Shown one piece after another: positions 1 to 5,015 of a stretch of 6,898 nucleotides of DNA. Numbering within the stretch: the stretch's first letter is position 1; each line of letters opens with the position of its first letter. Position numbers and translations under genes: made by a program. Origin of the DNA: Actinomycetota bacterium (lineage in GTDB: Bacteria; Actinomycetota; Actinomycetes; Streptosporangiales; Streptosporangiaceae); assembly GCA_003140115.1 (NCBI GenBank), contig PLIQ01000305.1, positions 8,885 to 15,782 of the forward strand, given 5' to 3'. The notes under the pieces are model-generated. The model had not been told where the DNA came from. It worked only from the letters and a program-made list of their open reading frames with translations, and made no database searches.

Positions 1-238
1 GCACCCGGCACGAAAGCCGCAACAGGGGGGAGATACCTACCGGCGGCAGGCTCGCGGAACCGCAGCAGGCCATCGAACCACATCACGGGCCCGGACGCGC
101 CACAAAAGCACCTTATTTCCGAACGCTCACGTGCTGATCAGGTTTATCCGTCTTTCCGGTAAACGTAGGTGGCCATCGGGCGTCAAATCACACGATGATG
201 TGATGCCAGCTCACCAAGATGGCGCCGACGCTTGCTGT
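1..238. other. Upstream region of the G1 peptidase, no gene seen
   Basis: No convincing coding region is visible here. An open frame runs into the peptidase signal peptide from a GTG at 131. Using that start would put about 60 residues, with charged stretches, before the lipobox, which is too long for a normal lipoprotein signal. The stretch 131-238 therefore looks like leader DNA. It contains the first copy of the 38-bp element (181-218). I could not assign a clear -35/-10 promoter or an RNA element. Confidence 0.4.
181..218 (+). repeat. 38-bp dispersed repeat, copy A (candidate operator)
   Basis: By eye this segment matches 2159-2196 at 30 of 38 positions without gaps, in the same orientation. 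The shared blocks are CGTCAA, TCAC, TGTGATG and GCTCACCAAG. Inside copy A, ATCACA (187-192), six bases, then TGTGAT (199-204) form a perfect inverted repeat, followed by a further TCACC. Copy A ends 20 bases before the favoured peptidase ATG at 239. Similar placement of copy B before the MFS fragment suggests a transcription-factor site, but a short mobile or recombination remnant is also possible. Confidence 0.45.
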
Positions 239-403
239 ATGCAGATAAAGCAGATAAAGAACTACGCCAACGCGCTGCCGGCCGTCGCCGCACTAGCCGC
301 CGCGTTGCTGCTCGCGGCCTGCGGTAGCGCGCAGGCAGTCACCCCTCAACGGGAACGACGACAAGTCCCGCGCAGAACCCCCCGGCCAGCGCGGTCACGG
401 TGA
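239..403 (+). pseudogene. Lipoprotein signal-peptide fragment of the G1 peptidase (frameshifted 5' part)
   Basis: From ATG 239 the product starts MQIKQIKNYANALP, then has a hydrophobic run ending in the lipobox LAAC-GS, with the Cys codon at 320-322. This is a type II (lipoprotein) signal peptide: lysines, hydrophobic core, then Cys for lipidation. After AVTP the frame turns into an Arg/Pro-rich nonsense tail and stops at TGA 401-403. The next frame at 340-399 instead reads a Ser/Thr/Pro/Ala linker (STGTTTSPAQ) that runs directly into the catalytic domain. Restoring one C in the C-run 342-345 joins the two into a 304-residue lipoprotein peptidase. No clear Shine-Dalgarno sequence precedes 239; GTG 131 and ATG 203 are alternative starts but give implausibly long N-termini. 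Confidence 0.6.
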
Positions 404-1152
404 CGGACCAGCAAGACTCCAACTGGGCCGGCTACGTCGTCGCGAGCAGCGCCACGACCAAGACCAGCTTCTCCAGCGTCTCCGGCGGCTGGACCCAGCC
501 GGCCGTGGACTGCGAGGCCGGCTTCCCGTCGCACTCAGCCTTCTGGGTCGGTCTCGGCGGCTACTCGGGAGAGCATCTGGAGCAGACCGGGACGTCCGCC
601 GACTGCTCGGCGAGCGGACAGGTCACCTACTACGCCTGGTATGAGCTCGTCCCGGCCGCCGAGGTGCTCGTCAAAATGACGGTACAGCCCGGCGACCGGT
701 TCAGCGCGCACGTCGCCGTCAGCGGCGATACCGTCACGATCTCCCTGAGCGACCTGACGCGGCACACCACGTTCAGCAAGCGGCTGCAGATGAGCAGCCC
801 CAGCGTCTCCTCCGCAGAGTGGATCGCAGAAGCGCCGTCGCGGTGCCTCTCATCATCAAGCCAGGACTGCCACATCCTCTCCCTAGCCGACTTCGGCAGC
901 GTCACGTTCACCGGCGCGAGCGCGTCCGTGGGAGGCCGGACCGGCTCGATCACCAGCGGCCTCGGTCAGGTCAGCGCGCTCAAGCTCGAGGCGGCCCCCA
1001 GCTTCGGTCGCCTGTACGCCACGGCGGCGCAGGCGAACGCGTCGCCCGGCGCTCTTTCGGGGAACGGCTCGTCGTTCACCGTCAACTGGCAGCGCCCCAA
1101 GATCCAGACCCCAGCCGTGGTTGTCATCGTGTCGGGTCCCATCTATAACTGA
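400..1152 (+). CDS. G1 family (eqolisin) glutamic endopeptidase, catalytic domain
   Basis: This is a secreted glutamic peptidase of family G1 (scytalidoglutamic/aspergilloglutamic type, Peptidase_A4 fold), which cleaves proteins with a Gln-Glu catalytic dyad, usually at acid pH. Numbered from the GTG at 400, family signatures in order are SNWAGYVV (7-14), WTQP (31-34), FWVGLGG (48-54), EQTGT with the presumed catalytic Gln62, YYAWYELVP (77-85), PGD (97-99), AEWIAEAP with the presumed catalytic Glu140, and LADFGSVTF (162-170). The beta-sandwich ends near SSFTVNW (224-230), and an unusual hydrophobic tail (TPAVVVIVSGPIYN) follows. Both catalytic residues are intact. The GTG at 400 is probably not the native start: it falls inside the linker and would give a product with no export signal. 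The signal peptide is in another frame (239-403). The GTG overlaps the TGA of that frame (GTGA), so coupled reinitiation is formally possible, but a one-base deletion or sequencing error is likelier. Confidence 0.85.
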   Translation: MTDQQDSNWAGYVVASSATTKTSFSSVSGGWTQPAVDCEAGFPSHSAFWVGLGGYSGEHLEQTGTSADCSASGQVTYYAWYELVPAAEVLVKMTVQPGDRFSAHVAVSGDTVTISLSDLTRHTTFSKRLQMSSPSVSSAEWIAEAPSRCLSSSSQDCHILSLADFGSVTFTGASASVGGRTGSITSGLGQVSALKLEAAPSFGRLYATAAQANASPGALSGNGSSFTVNWQRPKIQTPAVVVIVSGPIYN

Positions 1153-1172
1153 CTCCTTCCTGGGGGTTAGGC

Positions 1173-1301
1173 ATGAGCGAACAGACCACGCGAACGCCGG
1201 CCGGCGAGCAGGACTTCGCGGGCACCCCGCGGCCGGATGCGAGCAGCGACAGCGGCACTTTGGCCACCCCCAGCCCCCGACAACCAGGTGTTCCCGCCTA
1301 G
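1173..1301 (+). CDS. Possible 42-residue hydrophilic small protein
   Basis: The ORF begins at ATG 1173, six bases after a GGGGG run (1162-1166) that could act as a Shine-Dalgarno sequence, and stops at TAG 1299-1301. The product starts MSEQTTRTPAGEQDF and is rich in Ser, Thr, Pro, Ala and Gly, with no membrane segment, Cys or recognisable domain. Most codons end in G or C, but the last several do not (CGA, CAA, CCA, GGT, GTT). It lies 20 bases after the peptidase stop, so it could be co-transcribed with it. It may equally be non-coding or a decayed N-terminus. I do not recognise it. Confidence 0.25.
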   Translation: MSEQTTRTPAGEQDFAGTPRPDASSDSGTLATPSPRQPGVPA

Positions 1302-1304
1302 GGT
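1277..1304 (+). promoter_or_regulatory. Candidate promoter for the yceI-like gene
   Basis: CCGACA at 1277-1282 (last four bases match the -35 consensus) and TAGGGT at 1299-1304 (an actinobacterial-style -10) are separated by 16 bases. Initiation would be near 1311, giving a leader of about 55 bases before ATG 1368. The -10 overlaps the stop of the doubtful small ORF. This is a consensus match by eye only. Confidence 0.3.
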
Positions 1305-1367
1305 AGGAAACGCCGCGCAATCCAGCCGCCGCCGTTGCCCACGATCTACAGGAAAGAAGCAGCCGCC

Positions 1368-1913
1368 ATGTCCGAGTCGACCACGACCGGCGTTACGTCA
1401 CAGCTGGCGGACGGGACCGCCGCGGGCAACTGGGTGCTCGACCCGGCGCAGTCGCGCGCCGAATTCCGGGTCAAGCACTTCTGGGGCGCCATCACCGTGC
1501 GCGGCACCCTGGAGCGCATGACCGGCGAGGCCACCATAAGCCCCGATGGCACGGTGACGGGACGGATCAGTTTCGACTCCAGCTCGCTCAACACCAAGAA
1601 CAAGCAGCGCGACAAGCACCTGCGTTCGGCGGACTTCTTCCACGTGGACAAGCACCCGCATGCCGTCCTGACCGTGACCTCGGCCCGTGCGGCAGGCCCA
1701 GCCGAGCTGGAGTGCCAGGGAACCTTCGAAGCGGCCGGTCATGTCAGGCCGGTCACCTTTACCGCGCACATCCAGGAGGCGACCGCGCAGGCCGTGATCC
1801 TCACCGCCGAACTCGAACTCGACCGCACCGAGTTCGACATGACCTGGAGCCCGCTGCACATCGCGTCGGCGACGGCACACGGCACCGTGAAAGCGCGATT
1901 CGTCCGCGCCTGA
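1368..1913 (+). CDS. YceI family protein (lipocalin-like, polyisoprenoid-binding type)
   Basis: The product is a 181-residue YceI-domain protein. This family folds as a lipocalin-like beta barrel that holds isoprenoid-type lipids; the physiological role in Actinobacteria is mostly unknown. Signatures are NWVLDPAQSRAEFRVKHF (21-38), GAITVRGTLERMTGEATI (40-57), the family motif RDKHLRSADFF (81-91), and a C-terminal strand set starting at LDRTEFDMTW (151-160). There is no signal peptide, unlike the periplasmic E. coli YceI, so a cytoplasmic location is expected, as for many actinobacterial members. ATG 1368 was chosen because AGGAAAG lies at 1350-1356 and the family homology begins just after it; the upstream TTG at 1335 would put that site inside the gene. 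The gene is intact and of normal length. It has its own candidate promoter, and a hairpin overlaps its stop codon. Confidence 0.9.
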   Translation: MSESTTTGVTSQLADGTAAGNWVLDPAQSRAEFRVKHFWGAITVRGTLERMTGEATISPDGTVTGRISFDSSSLNTKNKQRDKHLRSADFFHVDKHPHAVLTVTSARAAGPAELECQGTFEAAGHVRPVTFTAHIQEATAQAVILTAELELDRTEFDMTWSPLHIASATAHGTVKARFVRA

Positions 1914-1948
1914 GATTTTCCCGAACGGTGCTCTATTCGGAGGATCTC
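1912..1948 (+). terminator. Hairpin overlapping the yceI stop codon, candidate terminator
   Basis: GAGATTTTCC (1912-1921) pairs with GGAGGATCTC (1939-1948), including two G-U pairs. After one bulged C (1922), GAA (1923-1925) pairs with TTC (1936-1938). This gives a 13-pair stem with a 10-base loop. The left arm begins within the TGA stop. No T-run follows, so it would be a hairpin-only terminator, as is common in high-GC Actinobacteria, or an mRNA 3'-end stabiliser. Confidence 0.5.
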
Positions 1949-2158
1949 AACGCTGGCCAGGATTACTCCGGGGTCCCAATGCTCCATCGTGCCGGTTAGC
2001 CAGGATGGCTGACCGAGGCCGGGCCTATCCTTTCCGGTCTTAAACCTCGGCTCCGACCTGGTGAGTGCGCGCGTGATTCGCGCCCGTCCGCGGCACCGGG
2101 CCGGCACTGGCCGCGGGGTCCTGCCCCACCGCGAGCGCTTCCCGCCGACCTGGATCTT

Positions 2159-2196
2159 CGTCAAGTCACCAGAGTTTGTGATGACGGCTCACCAAG
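2159..2196 (+). repeat. 38-bp dispersed repeat, copy B (candidate operator)
   Basis: This copy matches 181-218 at 30 of 38 ungapped positions. It keeps the arrangement TCAC (2166-2169), eight bases, GTGA (2178-2181), seven bases, TCAC (2189-2192), identical in spacing to copy A although the intervening bases differ. Conservation of the spaced half-sites with drift between them looks like a protein-binding site. It ends 79 bases before the favoured MFS ATG. Confidence 0.45.
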
Positions 2197-2235
2197 CCGG
2201 GCGTGAGGCTGGGTGAAGCCCGGCCGTTGCCGGGC
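2196..2235 (+). promoter_or_regulatory. Competing GC hairpins in the MFS leader
   Basis: GCCGGGC at 2196-2202 and again at 2229-2235 are both perfect complements of GCCCGGC at 2218-2224. The middle arm can therefore form either an upstream stem with a 15-base loop or a tight 7-bp stem with the tetraloop CGTT, but not both. Such alternatives occur in attenuators and other leader switches. No poly-T run follows, and the motif is simple in GC-rich DNA, so a function is speculative. Confidence 0.3.
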
Positions 2236-2275
2236 ATCGGACCAGCCGATCCGCACGGAAGACGCACATGCAGAC

Positions 2276-2737
2276 ATGACCACCTCCCAGCCCGCGGTGG
2301 TCCCGGCGCACCCGGCAACGTTCGCCGCCCTGGCCGTGCCGAACTTCCGGCGATATGTGTCCGGGCAGTCGCTGAGCCTGATCGGCACCTGGGTGGAGAC
2401 GGTCGCGCAGGCGCTGCTGGTGCTGCGGCTGACGCACTCGGGAACCATCCTGGGTCTGACCACCGCGGCCAGGTACGCGCCGATCCTGCTGCTGTCGCCG
2501 TACGCGGGGCTGCTGGTCGACCGCTACCCCAAACGGCGCGTGCTGCTGGGTACGCAGGCTGGCCTCGGCCTGGTTTCGGCCGCCCTCGGCGTGGCCGTGC
2601 TGGCCGGGGACATCCGGCTGTGGCAGGTGGTCGTCCTCGCGGTGCTGTTCGGCGTCCTCAGCGCGGTGGACAACCCGGCCCGGCAGGCGTTCGTACAGGA
2701 GGTCGTCGGCCACGACCTCGGCAACGCGGTGACGCTG
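2276..2737 (+). pseudogene. MFS transporter (MFS_3/EntS type), N-terminal fragment
   Basis: These are the first 154 residues of a major facilitator exporter of the EntS/MFS_3 type, a family of about 400 or more residues with 12 helices. Numbered from ATG 2276: an entry motif NFRRYVSGQSLSLIGTW (23-39); helices at about 25-50, 57-81, 89-110 and 114-131; the loop 2-3 motif A GLLVDRYPKRR (78-88); and DNPARQAFVQEVV (132-144), typical of the family. Homology stops at GNAVTL (149-154). There the next in-frame residues become those of a LuxR regulator, so helices 5-12 are missing and transport is not expected. ATG 2276 fits the family N-terminus; GGAAGA at 2257-2262 is a distant possible ribosome site, and GTG 2213 is an upstream alternative. 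The open frame continues through the fusion to 3475. Confidence 0.85.
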
Positions 2738-3995
2738 GGCATCGCCGAGCTATGGTCGTTCCGAATCTGTGAAGCCGAAGGGCACCTCGAGCGGGGTATC
2801 GCGCTGGCGCGCCGGATCGGGCGGCCCCTGCTGGAGATCAACGGCCTGGCGCACTGGGGTCTGGTCGCGAGCTTCCCGGTCGTCCGCACTGGCGGTGCAG
2901 CGCGGCCTGCAAGCGATCGAGCTGGCGCAGCGGCACGGCTGGGGCGGGGAGCCGTCTGCCGCGATCGCCTATCCGATGCTGGCTGCCTCGTTGATCTGGC
3001 AGGGAAAACTGGACGAGGCGGAACGGTGGCTGATGGAGGGCGAATATGCGCTCCGGTCCGAAGTCGAGCCGGCCACAGGAATGCTGTTCCATCTGGTTCG
3101 AGCGTTTCTCGAGATCGCCCGCGGCCGTGCCGAGGTGGCGCTAGCCGCCCTGCGTGCCGTCGAGCGCCTGCCCGGAGGGCTGCTCATCGCGGCGCACCCG
3201 CTCACGACGGAGGTGCGCGCGTTCCTCCTGCACGTCCTCGTGCGACTGGGGGAGACCGCGCGAGCCGATGCCGCCTTGACCGAGACGGCCGAATCCGAGC
3301 GCGAAAGGCCAGGTATCCGCACCGCTGTGGCCGCGCTGCGGCTCGCCCAGGACAACCCGCGAGCGGCGACCGCCGCGCTGGCGCCGGTCCTCGACGGCTC
3401 GGCCCCGGGAACCCATCAGGTGTGGCTGATCTCGGCTCTCTTGCTGGAGGCGAGCGCCCGGGACGCGCTCGGTGAGCGGGAGGCGGCCGGACGTGCCCTC
3501 GAGCGAGGGCTCGATCTCGCCGAGCCTGATGGCCTGCTCTTCCCGTTCCTGCTGCACCCGGCGCCGGAGCTGCTTGACCGCCATGTCCGGCAGCGCACCG
3601 CGCATGCCGCGCTGATCCGGAAGATCATCGGCGTGCTAGCCGGCCGGACGCCCGCCGCGCCGACCGCGATCCCCCCGCAGCGGACCCCAGCCGCGATCCC
3701 CCCGCCGCCGACGCCAGCCGCGCGGATCCTCGCCGGCCAGGCGCCAGCAGCGCCCGCCGCGGGCCCGCCAGAGCACCTGCCGGAACCGCTCAGCCAGGCC
3801 GAGGCCCGCATCCTGCGCTTCCTGCAGACCAGCCTGTCCGCGCCGGAGATCGCCCGCGAGCTTTACGTGTCGGTGAACACCGTCCGGACGCACATGCGGC
3901 ACCTGTACGACAAGCTCGGCGCCCACCGCCGCCTAGAGGCCCTCGACCGGGCCCGCGCTCTTGGCCTGCTCGCGCCCGTCCCGCAACGGGCCTAA
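2738..3995 (+). pseudogene. LuxR family MalT-like regulator, C-terminal fragment with a frameshift
   Basis: This is the C-terminal part (about 418 residues once corrected) of a large MalT/LAL-type LuxR regulator, which normally has an N-terminal ATPase of several hundred residues, TPR repeats and a C-terminal DNA-binding domain. It begins at GIAELWSFRICEAEGHLERG, in frame with the MFS fragment, and the ATPase and early TPRs are absent. The frame is lost in the CCC at 2875-2877: removing one C gives VASFRSSALAVQRG and joins both frames. TPR-like helices follow (EAERWLMEGE, ARADAALTE, LAPVLDGSAPG, EPDGLLFPFLLHPAPELL). A Pro/Ala linker (about 3648-3787) precedes a complete GerE/LuxR helix-turn-helix (3789-3977; LSAPEIARELYVSVNTVRTHM, recognition helix VSVNTVRTHM). 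Stop TAA is 3993-3995. A start at GTG 2769 would read nonsense until the shift point. With no ATPase and no in-frame start it is unlikely to work as a normal regulator. Confidence 0.85.
3664..3717 (+). repeat. 27-bp tandem duplication in the Pro/Ala linker
   Basis: Two adjacent 27-base units (3664-3690 and 3691-3717) agree at 24 of 27 positions, both opening with CCGCGATCCCCCCG. They encode nine-residue Pro/Ala/Thr repeats (for example TPAAIPPPP) in the linker between the TPR region and the helix-turn-helix. The unit length is a multiple of three, so copy changes keep the frame. It is probably a slippage product in a disordered spacer. Confidence 0.6.
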
Positions 3996-3996
3996 C

Positions 3997-4734
3997 CTAC
4001 CGGGTGACCGTGACCAGGCTCAGGTTATCCAGGTGGAAGGTCAGGTTCGCGCCGCCGGTGGAGCAGATCTCGAACCCGAACGGGACCGCGGTCAGCCCCT
4101 TGGAAGGGCTCAGGTAACCATGCTGGACCAGCCACTGCCCGGTCGCCTGGATGTGCACGGTGCCGCTGGTCTCGTTGTGATTGAGCCGGAAGATGTACTC
4201 ACTGCCGAAGCGCCAGACGCCGAACGCCTGGCCGAAGATCCTGGCGGTGCCGAGGTACGTGCCCCCGGCCATCGACCGGTTGACGGTGTCGACCCAGATC
4301 ATCATCTCGGTCAGGTTGCTCCAGCCGTTCCCCCACCACACGTCGTAAGCGGCCTCGGCCGAGATGCCCCGCCCGGACGGCATGGTGACGCGGAACCGGC
4401 TGAGGATTTCCCGGTAGGAGGACATCGGGTCGGCCGCATCGCCGTTCGCCGGGCCGAAATTAGCCTGGCTGTCCGGGTAGGTTTCCACCGCGGTGTTCCC
4501 GGCTGCCTGATTGGATGTCGCCTCCCAGCTCCGGTAGGAACCCGCGCAGATCTGCTCCGGGCCGTGGCTGGGGTTCCAGGCGTCGTTCTGGACCACCCAC
4601 CTCCCGCCGGCGGACCAGGTGCCCTCCGACGCGGTCGAGCACCAGGCGGAGCCGCCCGCGGCCCGGGCCGCGGTCACCGCCGATCCCAGCAGGAGCAGGA
4701 TCACCGTCGCTGTCGTTGCTGCTCTCGCAAACAT
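3997..4734 (-). CDS. Secreted glycoside hydrolase family 12-like endo-beta-glucanase
   Basis: The 245-residue product resembles GH12 endoglucanases (cellulase/xyloglucanase type), which cut internal beta-1,4 links in glucans by a retaining mechanism with two glutamates. Residues 1-26 are a Sec signal peptide (MFARAATT, hydrophobic core VILLLLGSAV, then ARA/ARAA cleavage region). Family features are VVQNDAWNP (47-55), QICAGSYRSWEATSNQ (61-76), NTAVETYP (80-87), AAYDVWWGNGWSN (128-140), the nucleophile motif TEMMIW with Glu143, and GFEIC near the end with the presumed acid/base Glu222. C32 and C63 may form the usual N-terminal disulfide. There is no carbohydrate-binding module. ATG 4734 is chosen because GGAAGGA lies six bases upstream; the frame extends to 4842 but lacks a signal-like start there. 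The TAG stop is one base from the converging LuxR stop. It lies downstream of the glycine-rich protein gene on the same strand, with a 281-bp gap suggesting its own promoter. Confidence 0.85.
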   Translation of the reverse strand: MFARAATTATVILLLLGSAVTAARAAGGSAWCSTASEGTWSAGGRWVVQNDAWNPSHGPEQICAGSYRSWEATSNQAAGNTAVETYPDSQANFGPANGDAADPMSSYREILSRFRVTMPSGRGISAEAAYDVWWGNGWSNLTEMMIWVDTVNRSMAGGTYLGTARIFGQAFGVWRFGSEYIFRLNHNETSGTVHIQATGQWLVQHGYLSPSKGLTAVPFGFEICSTGGANLTFHLDNLSLVTVTR

Positions 4735-4740
4735 GACAGG

Positions 4741-4747
4741 TCCTTCC
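4741..4747 (-). promoter_or_regulatory. Ribosome binding site of the GH12-like gene
   Basis: On the minus strand GGAAGGA lies six bases before ATG 4734. It fixes the start and rules out the longer frame opening at 4842. Confidence 0.7.
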
Positions 4748-4808
4748 AGGTAGCCAGATCCGCTCATGTCGGATAACCCGGGTAAATGTCCCACGCGCCG
4801 CGACTGGC

Positions 4809-4847
4809 GGTCAATGACCAACCTGGATGGTCCACGCAGCATGGTCC
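4809..4847 (-). promoter_or_regulatory. Dyad-rich candidate operator/promoter of the GH12-like gene
   Basis: GACCA (4816-4820) and TGGTC (4828-4832) form an inverted repeat with CC-T-GG also symmetric between them, and ATGGTCC recurs at 4827-4833 and 4841-4847. On the minus strand TTGACC (complement of 4809-4814) directly follows and could be a -35; the matching -10 (GACATT near 4785-4790) is weak. The site is about 75-115 bases before the gene start, where a repressor would sit. The CCCACGCG/CGCGTGGG pair at 4790-4797 and 4869-4876 flanks it. Confidence 0.35.
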
Positions 4848-5015
4848 CCCACTGAAACGTGAGACTTCCGCGTGGGCGCCAGGCGGTCGAACCCTGAACC
4901 GATGGGAAAAGTAGCCTGGCCCAGCGCTCCGGGCGCGCTGTCGGCCGGGTCGCCGTACGAACGGCTATCTCCGGATCTGAGCCCAGCGAGCAGGGCGCAT
5001 GCCGGGCGGTGGCGG

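Larger units (their letters stand above)
1949..2275 (+). other. Intergenic leader between yceI and the MFS fragment
   Basis: No open frame here has coding character. It contains a small GC inverted repeat near 2066-2085, copy B of the 38-bp element (2159-2196) and a set of competing hairpins (2196-2235) before the MFS ATG at 2276. The first half (1949-2060) shows nothing I can name. A clear promoter was not found. Confidence 0.4.

Noticed and set aside
1..130. Possible riboswitch leader before a secreted hydrolase
   Set aside because: I looked for cobalamin- and ydaO-type conserved blocks and found no convincing set or matching hairpin order.
340..350. Programmed -1 frameshift site in the peptidase gene
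   Set aside because: No X-XXY-YYZ slippery heptamer or clear downstream pseudoknot; a simple C-run indel explains the data better.
181..2196. att sites or composite mobile element bounded by the two 38-bp copies
   Set aside because: No integrase, transposase or target duplication is visible, and 8 of 38 mismatches are too many for a recent recombination pair; kept only as a repeat/operator candidate.
3961..4776. 271-residue plus-strand frame opposite the GH12-like gene
   Set aside because: It is an antisense shadow of a gene with intact catalytic motifs and a signal peptide; its translation is Gly/Pro/Asp/Arg-rich with no recognisable domain.
4916..4935. AGCGCT-centred sequence resembling the CebR operator of cellulase genes
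   Set aside because: Only the central 8 of 14 consensus bases match, the outer bases are wrong, and it lies almost 190 bases before the glucanase start.
4918..4940. Possible terminator of the glycine-rich gene (AGCGC/GCGCT stem)
   Set aside because: Only five base pairs, about 75 bases after the stop and no T-run; not above chance in this GC-rich DNA.
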